Of a stretch of 64,000 bases of DNA, positions 43,867-51,687 are shown one piece after another. Each line of letters starts with the position of its first letter. Positions within the stretch are counted from its first letter, which is position 1. Source of the stretch: Arthrobacter sp042667405 (lineage in GTDB: Bacteria > Actinomycetota > Actinomycetes > Actinomycetales > Micrococcaceae); NCBI RefSeq assembly GCF_042667405.1, contig NZ_JBHVAL010000002.1, forward strand, positions 186,001 to 250,000, written 5' to 3'. The notes beneath the pieces were generated by a model. It saw nothing but the letters and a program-made list of their open reading frames with translations. It made no database searches and had not been told where the DNA came from. The position numbers were made by a program, and so were the translations under genes.

Positions 43867-43897
43867 ATTCTAAAGTCAAGATTATTGCTTTTAGAAT
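43867..43897. promoter_or_regulatory. Palindromic operator candidate A (flavoprotein gene)
   Basis: ATTCTAAA (43867-43874) and TTTAGAAT (43890-43897) form a perfect 8-bp inverted repeat with a 15-bp spacer. It ends 9 bp before the ATG of the FAD-dependent reductase. The same TTCTAAA-N15-TTTAGAA layout, and the shared CAAGAT and ATTGC blocks in the spacer, occur at 47110 (site B). Confidence 0.75.
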
Positions 43898-43906
43898 CGA
43901 GCAGAC

Positions 43907-45154
43907 ATGGCACACGAAGCAATCGTCATCGTCGGCGGTGGACTGGCAGGCGCCACCGCCGCGAGGACCCTAAGAACCGAGGGATTCGCAGGGGCGCTCA
44001 CCCTCCTCGCCGCTGAAGCGCGGACCCCCTACATCCGCCCTCCCCTCTCCAAGGAATTCCTCCTCGGAAAAGCGGACGAAGAATCCGTGGAGGTGGTCCC
44101 CGAGGACTGGTACCGGGAGAACGACGTCGAACTCCTCCTTGGTGCCACGGCCACCGGCCTTGATCCCGGCAGCCACGCCGTTACACTGGCCGACGGAAGG
44201 ACGCTTCAGTACAGCAAACTGCTGCTCGCCACAGGAGCCCAGCCCCGCAGGATCCCCCTGCCCGGGGCGGAGCTGGAGGGCGTCATGACCTTCCGGACCT
44301 TCCAGGACAGCCTGAAACTCAAGTCGCTCCTGGCCGACGGGGGCCGCAAGGTGGTCATGGTCGGATCCGGTTGGATCGGCATGGAACTCGCTGCCGCTGC
44401 GCGCACTTACCGAAACGACGTGACCCTGCTCGGCCTCGAAGACATCCCGCTGAGCGCGGCCATCGGACCCGAGCTCGGCAGTTACTTCCGAGGTGTGCAT
44501 GAAGAACAGGGCGTCAGCTTCCGCCTGCCAGCGAGCGCGGCCGCCATTGAAGGCCGGGACGGGCGGGCCACAGCGGTCCGTACCGATTCCGGCGAAACCC
44601 TGCCCGCCGACGTCGTGATCATCGCCGTGGGCGTCGCCCCGGACACGGCGCTCGCAGAGGATGCCGGTCTGGAACTGCGCAACGGGATCGTGGTGGACGC
44701 CAGCCTGCACACCAGTGCCCCGGATGTATTGGCGGCAGGGGATGCAGCCAACGCCTTGCACCCCTTCACAGGTGAGCACCATCGCAGCGAACATTGGGCC
44801 AATGCGCTCAATGGCGGGAAGGTGGCCGCCAAATCCATGATGGGGAAGGATGCCGTGCTGGATGCAGTTCCGTACTTCTACACGGACCAGTTCAACGCAG
44901 GCATGGAGTATTCCGGCTACCCGTCCTTGGCTTCGGGTGCATCGCCGGTGGTTCGTGGCTCCATGGAGGAGGGCAGCTTCATCGCCTTTTGGCTTCAGCA
45001 CGACAGGGTAGTTGCGGGAATGAGCATCAATCAGCGGCGTGTCCAGAAACCCATCAAGGCGCTCATCTCCGGTCGCGTCGCAGTGGATGTCGGCCGGCTC
45101 ACCGATCCTGATGTGCCTCTGGAAGAACTGCTGCCAGACGGCAACCAGCCATAG
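43907..45154 (+). CDS. FAD-dependent ferredoxin-reductase-like oxidoreductase
   Basis: The 415-residue protein has two Rossmann dinucleotide motifs: an FAD-binding one at the N-terminus (IVGGGLAGATAARTL) and an NAD(P)H-binding one in the middle (VVMVGSGWIGMELAAAA). The reductase C-terminal domain follows. It resembles rhodocoxin/putidaredoxin-type reductases that pass electrons to a ferredoxin; no ferredoxin or P450 gene is adjacent. A perfect palindrome lies in front of its ATG (site A). It converges with the cysteine desulfurase gene, the stops being 7 bp apart. Confidence 0.9.
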   Translation: MAHEAIVIVGGGLAGATAARTLRTEGFAGALTLLAAEARTPYIRPPLSKEFLLGKADEESVEVVPEDWYRENDVELLLGATATGLDPGSHAVTLADGRTLQYSKLLLATGAQPRRIPLPGAELEGVMTFRTFQDSLKLKSLLADGGRKVVMVGSGWIGMELAAAARTYRNDVTLLGLEDIPLSAAIGPELGSYFRGVHEEQGVSFRLPASAAAIEGRDGRATAVRTDSGETLPADVVIIAVGVAPDTALAEDAGLELRNGIVVDASLHTSAPDVLAAGDAANALHPFTGEHHRSEHWANALNGGKVAAKSMMGKDAVLDAVPYFYTDQFNAGMEYSGYPSLASGASPVVRGSMEEGSFIAFWLQHDRVVAGMSINQRRVQKPIKALISGRVAVDVGRLTDPDVPLEELLPDGNQP

Positions 45155-45161
45155 AGGCAGG

Positions 45162-46385
45162 CTACGCGACGCCCCGCCGGGCAACAGTTGCCGCTGTCTG
45201 GATGGAGGATTCATGCCCTGCCATACCGGCCTGCCGCGCCCGGGCACAGGCGTCAGGGAGCGCCTTCAGGAGCGCATCGACATCCGCTTGGGTGGAAGTA
45301 TGCCCCAGAGTGAAGCGCTGCGCGCCACGGGCCGCGTCCTCATCAAGTCCCATGGCCAGCAGGACATGCGACGGGCGCGGCACACCCGCGGTGCACGCCG
45401 AGCCTGTTGAGGATTCGACGCCGGCCAGGTCCAGCAGGAACAGCAGCGAGTCCCCTTCACAGCCGCCGAAGGTGAAGTGGGCGTTGCCGGGAAGCCGCCG
45501 CTCACCGCGGGCGCCGCGCAGCACGGCATCGGGAACCGTTTCAAGGACTCCACTGATGAGTTGTTCGCGCAGGGCGGTCAGTCGTTCCCGTTCCTCGGGC
45601 AGCTTCGCAGTGACTGCCTCCGCGGCTGCCGCGAACGCGGCAACGGCAGGCGTATCAAGTGTTCCGGAGCGAACGTCCCGTTCCTGTCCGCCGCCGTGTT
45701 GGACGGGGGTCAGCTTGACCGCCCGGCCGAGGAAGAGCGCACCAACACCCACGGGTCCGCCCAGCTTGTGCCCGGACACGGACATGGCAGCCAGGCCGGA
45801 AGCACGGAAATCGATAGGCACGGAGCCGAAAGCCTGCACGGCGTCGGAGTGGACCGGAATGCCGTGCGGCTTGGCCAGTTCCACGATCTCCGCCACGGGC
45901 TGGATGGTGCCGACCTCGTTGTTGGCCCACATCACCGTTATCAGCGCAATGGCCTCGGGGTCTCGTGCAATCTCGGCTTCGACGACGTCCAGCCGGACAG
46001 CACCTTCACTGTCCACCGGAAGCCATGTGACGTCCGCGCCTTCGTGGCGCTCAAGCCATTCGACAGTGTCCATGACCGCGTGATGTTCGACGGCGGAACA
46101 GAGTATCCGGGTCCGGCGAGGGTTTTCGTCGCGGCGGGCCCAGTAGAGACCCTTGACGGCGAGGTTGTCGGCTTCCGTTCCACCCGAAGTGAAGATGACC
46201 TCTGAGGGATGGGCGCCTGCAGTGGCGGCCAGGGTTTCCCGGGCATCCTCGACGGCCCGCCGTGCCCGCCGGCCGGCACCGTGCAGGGATGACGGGTTTC
46301 CGGTCTTCGCCAACTCGCGTGTCATGACGGCAAGCGCTGCGGCCGAGAGTGGCGTTGTCGCGGCGTGGTCAAGGTATACAGGCAC
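45162..46385 (-). CDS. iscS: Cysteine desulfurase (IscS/NifS-like)
   Basis: The 407-residue PLP enzyme takes sulfur from cysteine for Fe-S clusters and for tRNA thiolation. MPVYLDHAATTPLS is the N-terminal motif, the PLP lysine is in SVSGHKLGGP, and the catalytic Cys region is ESSTGSACTAG. The start is a GTG. The SufR-like regulator gene ends 26 bp upstream on the same strand, so the two probably form one transcript from the promoter with operator B. It neighbours mnmA, as in mycobacteria (Rv3024c/Rv3025c). The symbol follows that synteny. Confidence 0.93.
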   Translation of the reverse strand: MPVYLDHAATTPLSAAALAVMTRELAKTGNPSSLHGAGRRARRAVEDARETLAATAGAHPSEVIFTSGGTEADNLAVKGLYWARRDENPRRTRILCSAVEHHAVMDTVEWLERHEGADVTWLPVDSEGAVRLDVVEAEIARDPEAIALITVMWANNEVGTIQPVAEIVELAKPHGIPVHSDAVQAFGSVPIDFRASGLAAMSVSGHKLGGPVGVGALFLGRAVKLTPVQHGGGQERDVRSGTLDTPAVAAFAAAAEAVTAKLPEERERLTALREQLISGVLETVPDAVLRGARGERRLPGNAHFTFGGCEGDSLLFLLDLAGVESSTGSACTAGVPRPSHVLLAMGLDEDAARGAQRFTLGHTSTQADVDALLKALPDACARARQAGMAGHESSIQTAATVARRGVA

Positions 46386-46411
46386 CTTGCCATTCTACCG
46401 ACGCCTGAGGC

Positions 46412-47095
46412 TCAGGACTCAGTGATCTCCTGCACAGTGCCGATGCGCGCACAGCAATGTCCCGCACCCGGGTCAGGTATCACGCAATCCTCCGGTTGCC
46501 CGGACGCCGAAGCCACGCCCGAGAGGAAGGCTCCATTCATGGTGCAGACGACGTCCTCATGGTCTTGCGACAAGCGGTGGAATGGACAGTTGCGCAGGCG
46601 GTACCCTCCCGAGCCATCAGCCGACGGCACATACCCAAGCTCCCGCAACGCACCAGGCAAGTCTCCGGGCTTTCCCAACTCACGTCCCTTGAAACGGGCG
46701 ACCTCAACCAAAGCCTTGCCTACCGGAATGTCCTCGGCACCGGAGCGTGAGATCGCCTCGGCCATGAGATGGCCGGCGAGATCATAGTTCCGTTCGGGGA
46801 TGGAGGCAGCCACTTCGTGGACCTCGGGGCTGTAGAGCTTCGCCGGCCGGCCTGAGCCGGGGCCGGCTTTGTGCGCGGCCTTCCTGAATTCAACCCGCAG
46901 GATCCCCTCACGGACCAAGCGGTCCAAGTGGAACGATGCAGTGCTGCGCGGAAGATCCATGGCAGCCGCAGCCTCGTCCCGCCCTACCGGTTCCGGTGCC
47001 GCAAGGACGTACTCAAACAGCCGGCGGCGGTGTTCGTCTCCCAGGGAGGCTACAGCCGCTATTCTTCTGGTCCACGGAAGACCGGATGCGCTCAT
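46412..47095 (-). CDS. SufR-like Cys-rich winged-helix regulator
   Basis: The 227-residue protein has an N-terminal winged HTH (AAVASLGDEHRRRLFEYVL ... DLPRSTASFHLDRLVREGIL) and a C-terminal part with cysteines at 170, 184, 204, 214 and 215 (RNCPFHRL, VVCTMNGAF, DPGAGHCCARI). Its length and Cys spacing resemble SufR-type [4Fe-4S] repressors. The start is ATG 47095 or GTG 47101; neither has a strong ribosome binding site. iscS follows 26 bp downstream. Operators B and C lie in the divergent promoter region with the DoxX-like gene, so autoregulation is likely. A metal-sensing ArsR-like role is an alternative. Confidence 0.8.
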   Translation of the reverse strand: MSASGLPWTRRIAAVASLGDEHRRRLFEYVLAAPEPVGRDEAAAAMDLPRSTASFHLDRLVREGILRVEFRKAAHKAGPGSGRPAKLYSPEVHEVAASIPERNYDLAGHLMAEAISRSGAEDIPVGKALVEVARFKGRELGKPGDLPGALRELGYVPSADGSGGYRLRNCPFHRLSQDHEDVVCTMNGAFLSGVASASGQPEDCVIPDPGAGHCCARIGTVQEITES

Positions 47096-47109
47096 GCCCA
47101 CAGGATAAC

Positions 47110-47137
47110 TCTAAAAACAAGATCCATTGCTTTAGTA
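47110..47137. promoter_or_regulatory. Palindromic operator candidate B (regulator-iscS)
   Basis: TCTAAA (47110-47115), a 15-bp spacer, then TTTAGT (47131-47136). The spacer shares CAAGAT and ATTGC with site A. It lies 14 bp upstream of the regulator start on the minus strand. Confidence 0.65.
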
Positions 47138-47148
47138 GTCATTTCGAG

Positions 47149-47177
47149 TTCTAAAATTAATGAATCTACTTTTAGAA
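47149..47177. promoter_or_regulatory. Palindromic operator candidate C (DoxX-like gene)
   Basis: TTCTAAA (47149-47155) and TTTAGAA (47171-47177) with a 15-bp spacer, perfect half-sites and the same spacing as site A. It ends 10 bp before the ATG of the DoxX-like gene; AAAGGAA follows as ribosome binding site. Confidence 0.75.
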
Positions 47178-47187
47178 AGGAACGGCC

Positions 47188-47595
47188 ATGTACACAGCAG
47201 CAGCACCGGCGCAGACTTCAACCCTGCAAGGACCTTCCAAGCAGGCCTATGCCCTGCTCAGGACGCTGTTCACCGTAGCGCCGATAGCCTTTGGCCTGGA
47301 TAAATTCACCAATATCCTTACTGACTGGACCAATTACCTGGCCCCGGTGGCAACCACCGTCATCCCGGTGTCTGCGCAAACATTCATGTATGGGGTGGGA
47401 GTAATAGAGATCGTCGCCGGGATAGCCGTAGCGCTTCGGCCTCGCTGGGGTTCCCTGGTAGTAGCGGCGTGGCTGCTGGGCATCATCGTCAACCTTCTCG
47501 CCCTGGGCTCCTACTTCGACGTAGCCCTGCGGGACTTCGGCCTGATGGTGGGCGCACTGGCCCTTAACCGGCTGGCCACGACGCACAGCAAGTAA
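47188..47595 (+). CDS. DoxX-like small membrane protein
   Basis: The 135-residue protein has a polar 20-residue N-terminus, a first hydrophobic helix (LLRTLFTVAPIAFGLDKF) and three more helices. FGLDKF and the GxxEIxAGIxxxLRP pattern (GVIEIVAGIAVALRP) are DoxX features. DoxX-family proteins are linked to redox and thiol homeostasis, for example in a complex with SodA and SseA in mycobacteria. Operator C sits in its promoter. It is divergent from the SufR-like regulator and convergent with the lipoprotein gene (24 bp between the stops). Confidence 0.85.
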   Translation: MYTAAAPAQTSTLQGPSKQAYALLRTLFTVAPIAFGLDKFTNILTDWTNYLAPVATTVIPVSAQTFMYGVGVIEIVAGIAVALRPRWGSLVVAAWLLGIIVNLLALGSYFDVALRDFGLMVGALALNRLATTHSK

Positions 47596-47619
47596 ACCCG
47601 ATCAGTACCGGGGGCATGC

Positions 47620-48294
47620 CTAGGACGGCGGAATCACCGCGAGCTTGGCTTGGACATCAGCCCGGGCCGCGGCCAGGGCAGCATCACTTGGGCACGCCAA
47701 GGAGATATAGACCGAGGACGCAGGGGCACTGAACAGCCTGGCAAACACCAGCACAGGCTTGCTCCCGGCTGCCGCGGATGACTCCAAAGACAGGAACTCC
47801 ACGCTGTGCTTGGGCTTGTCCGAGTCCTGGCCCCACGGCAACGACGCCGGCTTCAGCGTCTCCGCGTCGATTCCCGGATTCAGGTAGTGGAAAAGGGCCT
47901 TGGTGGACGCAGCATCATCACCGGCCACTACCAACGGACCTTGGTTCACGCTGACACGGGCGGCGAGCGTGCATCCGTCGGTTTTCCTGTACCGGACCTC
48001 GCCCTGCAAACCGGAGTGCACCAAGGACCACCCCGGCACTTCTTCCAGCTTGCCGGCCACAGTCACGGGATCACCGGGAGCCAGGGTGCCACCGGCCGCC
48101 AACGGCAGGTCCTTCGCAGCCACGGCCTCGGCATCATGCCCGGGCGTAATGGTGGGGGTCGCGAGGGTTGATTCCGACGGCGAAGGCTTGGGCGCCGTTG
48201 GGTCGGGAACATTCACGCTGCAGGCAGCCAGCACAACACCGACGGTTCCCAAGGCAGCCGCCCCCGCCATCCGCCGTCGAACACTGAACGCCAC
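47620..48294 (-). CDS. Putative lipoprotein, function unknown
   Basis: The 224-residue protein has a signal peptide with lipobox VLAAC (about 21-25), then a Pro/Ser/Thr-rich linker and a domain of about 170 residues without a known family. I chose the GTG at 48294 because GGGGGAG lies 6 nt upstream; the frame continues to 48360 without better starts. It contains two Cys in the mature domain (DGCTLAAR, SLACPSD) that could form a disulfide. No operon partner is visible. Confidence 0.8.
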   Translation of the reverse strand: MAFSVRRRMAGAAALGTVGVVLAACSVNVPDPTAPKPSPSESTLATPTITPGHDAEAVAAKDLPLAAGGTLAPGDPVTVAGKLEEVPGWSLVHSGLQGEVRYRKTDGCTLAARVSVNQGPLVVAGDDAASTKALFHYLNPGIDAETLKPASLPWGQDSDKPKHSVEFLSLESSAAAGSKPVLVFARLFSAPASSVYISLACPSDAALAAARADVQAKLAVIPPS

Positions 48295-48377
48295 CTGTGT
48301 CTCCCCCTGTATGTCCTGCCGCCTGCCGGGTCTGAGTCTAACCGTATGCAACGGAACCACCGGCCAGCCGAAACAAA

Positions 48378-49310
48378 CTACGCAAGAACCCGCAAGGCCA
48401 ACGGCAGGAGATCTATATCAACGGGCAAGGGAGCAACGCGTTCACCATCGGCATACGCCACAACGCCCGCGGCTTCCAAGCGCACCGTGCGGACACGGCG
48501 GATCTCCACCTCCGGCCTGCCTGTGTGCTTGCCTGCGAAGACCTTGGGAAAGATGGACAGAAACTTCAGCCGCGACAACGGCTTCACCACAAAAAGATCC
48601 AGCCACCCGTCATCGGGCAACGCATCCGGGGTGATCCGCATGCCACCACCGATTGATTGCCCGTTCGCGACCGAAATCAGGAGCGCGCGCTGGTTCCACC
48701 GCACGTCGTCGGCAATCACCGTGTATTCAGTACGCCTAAAAGTACCGAGCTCCCGCAGCATCGCCAGGTTGTAACGGCTTTTCCCCCGCGGCCAACGCCA
48801 CGAGTTGGCGCGCTCGTTCACAGCGGCATCGAAACCCGCTGACAGTACGCCTGCGAAGTGGGTGGTGCGCCCGTCCGCCCGGACCCTGCCGACGTCGATC
48901 CTCCGCCCGCCGGTGACCAATGCGTCGAGAATCCGCTGGCATGCTTCAGCTGGCCTGTTCAACGGAAGACCCAGCAACCTTGCCACGTCGTTGCCTGTGC
49001 CAGTGGGGATGATACCGAGCGGCACTTCCAGCCCGGCGAGCGCATTCACCCCCAGATGGACCATACCGTCGCCACCGGCCACCACCAGCGCATCCACCCC
49101 TGAATCGGTGGACAATGCCTCCCGCACCAACGTCTCCAATGAATCGTCGCCATCAGCTCGAAGAACGACGACGGCCCGGCCTGCGGCGCGAAGATACGCG
49201 GCGGCCCGGTCCCCCACTCCCTCGGTACGGCCGAAGGAGGCCGCAGGGTTGATGGCCAGCAGAATCTTGACCTGCCCGTGGGGGGCCTGTGGATGTTCCG
49301 GAGGGTTCAC
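48378..49310 (-). CDS. Diacylglycerol/lipid kinase family protein
   Basis: The 310-residue protein has the YegS/DagK catalytic domain: INPAASFGR, the ATP-binding VVAGGDGMVHLGVNAL and IIPTGTGNDVARLLG, and a C-terminal beta-sandwich with YADGE. It should phosphorylate a lipid with a hydroxyl head, such as diacylglycerol; the substrate is not readable. The start is a GTG at 49310 with weak ribosome binding sequence. It is divergent from the J-domain gene. Confidence 0.92.
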   Translation of the reverse strand: MNPPEHPQAPHGQVKILLAINPAASFGRTEGVGDRAAAYLRAAGRAVVVLRADGDDSLETLVREALSTDSGVDALVVAGGDGMVHLGVNALAGLEVPLGIIPTGTGNDVARLLGLPLNRPAEACQRILDALVTGGRRIDVGRVRADGRTTHFAGVLSAGFDAAVNERANSWRWPRGKSRYNLAMLRELGTFRRTEYTVIADDVRWNQRALLISVANGQSIGGGMRITPDALPDDGWLDLFVVKPLSRLKFLSIFPKVFAGKHTGRPEVEIRRVRTVRLEAAGVVAYADGERVAPLPVDIDLLPLALRVLA

Positions 49311-49394
49311 AGCCCGAATTATGCCAGTCGGGAACCACGGCCCCGGGTGCCTGCGTTCACATAGTGGCTGGATAAACTTGCCAATACCGCCCTG

Positions 49395-50372
49395 ATGGGG
49401 GCGGTCGTCAACTCAGAGAAGGGCCCGTGCTTGGCCGAGGGCAGCAGTTCGCACTATCAGGTTCTCCGCGTCTCCGTCACTGCGACGGACAAAGAGATCA
49501 AAGTGGCCTACCGCAAGGCTGCCCGGAAAGCACACCCCGATCATGGCGGCGAGGCCGAGATGTTCCGGCGCGTGACTCTCGCGTACGAAACACTCATCGA
49601 CCCGCAGCGCCGGGCCGAATATGACCGCCGATACGCCAGCGGAGCCTCCGGACGCACCCAAGCACGCCCGGGAGACTACACCGGAGCGGCTGCCCCGGCG
49701 CCGTCAGCGACCACCAACGTCAAACGGCCGCAAACACAACGCAATACCGCGGGCGATCCGCCGGTCTATGTTCCAGCCTTCGATGATCCCAATGAAGTGC
49801 CGCTGATTTCGGCAGCGGAAGCGGCCCAACAGGTTCACGGACTCCCCCGCAAACGCGGAATCTTCGGGGCAGATGCCCGCATCCAGCGCGAAATGCGTAC
49901 CGTCCAACTCATCAGCAGGCAGATCCTCCCCGCCATACCGGCTGCGCGACTGATCAACGGACTGCGCTCGCCGTCGGACAACAACCACATCGACCACGCC
50001 GTCCTGTCCGGGTACAGGCTGGCACTGGTCGGCTCAATGCTGCTGCCCAAGGGCGCCTATGCCTGGGACGGGCATTCCCTGAGGCATGGCGGCCGCTCGG
50101 TCGCGCCCCCACAGCTGGCCCATATCGTCCGCCACATGCAGGACATCTTCCCGGAACTGAACGTGACCGGTTGGGTAGTCCTGCATGGACCGGACGGCAA
50201 TCTGCATGAACCGGTCATTGACCAGTATGGAAAGGGCCAGGGCGGCAGCGCCGTTGAGATCGTTAATGGCGCCGGGCTGGTCCGGGGCCTGAAGCAATTC
50301 CTCAGTTCAGGGCCCGCGCCCAACACAGTGGTGGTTCCGGTGTTGGCCCGGCTGCTTCGGGGCATGCACTAG
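49395..50372 (+). CDS. J-domain (DnaJ-like) protein
   Basis: The 325-residue protein has an N-terminal J-domain (HYQVLRVSVTATDKEIKVAYRKAARKAHPDHGG, with the HPD motif), then a Pro-rich linker. A C-terminal domain of about 190 residues follows that does not match the DnaJ zinc finger or peptide-binding domains. It resembles a nuclease-related-like region (RKRGIFGADARIQREMRTVQLI, HIDHAVLSGYRLALVGSMLLPKGAYAW). The ATG at 49395 lacks a ribosome binding site; the TTG at 49431 (preceded by AGAAGG) is a likely alternative. It is followed by trmL. Confidence 0.8.
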   Translation: MGAVVNSEKGPCLAEGSSSHYQVLRVSVTATDKEIKVAYRKAARKAHPDHGGEAEMFRRVTLAYETLIDPQRRAEYDRRYASGASGRTQARPGDYTGAAAPAPSATTNVKRPQTQRNTAGDPPVYVPAFDDPNEVPLISAAEAAQQVHGLPRKRGIFGADARIQREMRTVQLISRQILPAIPAARLINGLRSPSDNNHIDHAVLSGYRLALVGSMLLPKGAYAWDGHSLRHGGRSVAPPQLAHIVRHMQDIFPELNVTGWVVLHGPDGNLHEPVIDQYGKGQGGSAVEIVNGAGLVRGLKQFLSSGPAPNTVVVPVLARLLRGMH

Positions 50373-50423
50373 CTTCCACGATCCCTGTCGGACGCCCAAC
50401 GCGCGCCTGACTAAGATGGGACG

Positions 50424-50891
50424 GTGTTCCGCATCCTTTTCCACACTCCAGAAATCCCGGGCAATACCGGCAACGCCATCCGCCTCGCCGCCATCACCGG
50501 CGCCGAGCTTCACCTGGTGGAGCCCCTTGGTTTCGACTTTTCCGATGCCAAGCTTCGCCGGGCGGGCCTTGACTACCACGACCTCGCGGTGGTCACAGTG
50601 CACAAGGACATCGAGGCCGCCTGGGAAGCCCTGCAACCGGAGAGGGTCTTCGCCTACACCTCCGACGGCGAGACGTCCTACACTGACATCGAATACCGCG
50701 AGGGCGATGTGCTGTTGTTCGGACCGGAATCCGTGGGCCTTCCCCAGTGGCTCAAGCAGGATCCACATGTCACCGCGCGCGTCCGCCTCCCCATGAGGCC
50801 GTCCCTGCGCTCACTCAACCTCGCAAATGCCGCTTCGATCGCCGTTTTCGAAGCCTGGCGGCAGAACGGTTTCGCCGGCGCCAAACTGTAA
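50424..50891 (+). CDS. trmL: tRNA (cytidine(34)-2'-O)-methyltransferase TrmL
   Basis: The 155-residue SPOUT enzyme methylates the wobble 2'-OH of tRNA-Leu. The N-terminus FRILFHTPEIPGNTGNAIRLAA and the knot motifs LLFGPESVGLP and RSLNLANAASIAVFEAWRQ are diagnostic. The start is a GTG with GGGA upstream. The sigK promoter elements start 2 bp after its stop codon. Confidence 0.96.
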   Translation: MFRILFHTPEIPGNTGNAIRLAAITGAELHLVEPLGFDFSDAKLRRAGLDYHDLAVVTVHKDIEAAWEALQPERVFAYTSDGETSYTDIEYREGDVLLFGPESVGLPQWLKQDPHVTARVRLPMRPSLRSLNLANAASIAVFEAWRQNGFAGAKL

Positions 50892-50892
50892 C

Positions 50893-50919
50893 CCATCCAT
50901 GACGGCTGCTACACCGAAT
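50893..50919 (+). promoter_or_regulatory. SigK-type promoter upstream of sigK
   Basis: CCATCC (50893-50898) and CCGAAT (50914-50919) with a 15-bp spacer. These hexamers are the -35 and -10 elements I recall for SigK-dependent promoters in mycobacteria, where the reported spacing is about 16-17. The site lies upstream of sigK itself, with a predicted transcript start near 50926. Confidence 0.7.
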
Positions 50920-51080
50920 ACCTTATGCAGGGACAACCCCCGCACAGGACATTCTTGGAGGGAGCCTCCGTGAGCGCGCTGCAGACCAGGGCCACGGCAT
51001 CACGCGGCCATGCCGCCGCGCTTGCAACGTCGCTCCTCGGTTCTCACGGTTTCATACGGGACAACATATGCTGGACAGTA

Positions 51081-51686
51081 ATGGACACCCCCAACAACCC
51101 CGGCCCCCCGGTCTTCGAAGCCACCGGCACTGCCAGCGACCTCAACGCGCAGCTGACCAGCCTGCTGGAACTCATGGCAGCGGGAGACCAGAAGGCGTTT
51201 GCCGAGTTCTATGCACTGACCTCGCGGCGCGTCTTCGGTATGGCCAAGCGCGTGCTGATAGACCCCGATCTCAGTGAGGATGCCACTCAGGAGGTCTATA
51301 TCCAGGTCTGGCAAGGAGCAGCCAACTTCGATCGCGCCGCAGGGACTCCCCTGGCCTGGCTCATGACCATCGCACATCGCCGGGCCATCGACAGGGTGCG
51401 TGCTGTTCAGGCAGCAACTGACCGGGAGGCCCGTTACGGTGCCGCGAGCCAGGACCTGGACCGGGACCTTGTTGCCGAGGAAGCCGACAGCAACCTCGAA
51501 GCCGAGGCCGTGAGCCGCTGCCTCGGTACCCTGACGGACACCCAGCGTGAATCCGTGCGCCTGGCCTACTACGGTGGCCTCACCTACCGTGAAGTGGCCG
51601 AACACCTGGGCGCCGCAGTCCCAACCATCAAATCGCGCATCCGCGATGGACTGCTGCGCCTGAAGACCTGCCTGGGGGTGGGCTGA
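51081..51686 (+). CDS. sigK: ECF sigma factor SigK
   Basis: The 201-residue sigma factor closely follows mycobacterial SigK: region 2 has FAEFYALTSRRVFGMAKRVL, ATQEVYIQVWQGAANFD and TPLAWLMTIAHRRAIDRVRA; region 4 has LTDTQRESVRLAYYGGLTYREVAEHLGAAVPTIKSRIRDGLLRLK. I placed the start at the ATG 51081 because the length then matches the family. However, a GTG at 50970 in frame has GGAGG 9 nt upstream and would add 37 residues. The anti-sigma gene rskA begins 1 bp after its stop. A SigK-type promoter upstream suggests autoregulation. Confidence 0.93.
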   Translation: MDTPNNPGPPVFEATGTASDLNAQLTSLLELMAAGDQKAFAEFYALTSRRVFGMAKRVLIDPDLSEDATQEVYIQVWQGAANFDRAAGTPLAWLMTIAHRRAIDRVRAVQAATDREARYGAASQDLDRDLVAEEADSNLEAEAVSRCLGTLTDTQRESVRLAYYGGLTYREVAEHLGAAVPTIKSRIRDGLLRLKTCLGVG

Positions 51687-51687
51687 C

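Noticed and set aside
43970..45247. 425-codon minus-strand ORF antisense to the flavoprotein gene
   Set aside because: The plus strand has two Rossmann motifs and an operator-bearing promoter; the antisense frame has no motif.
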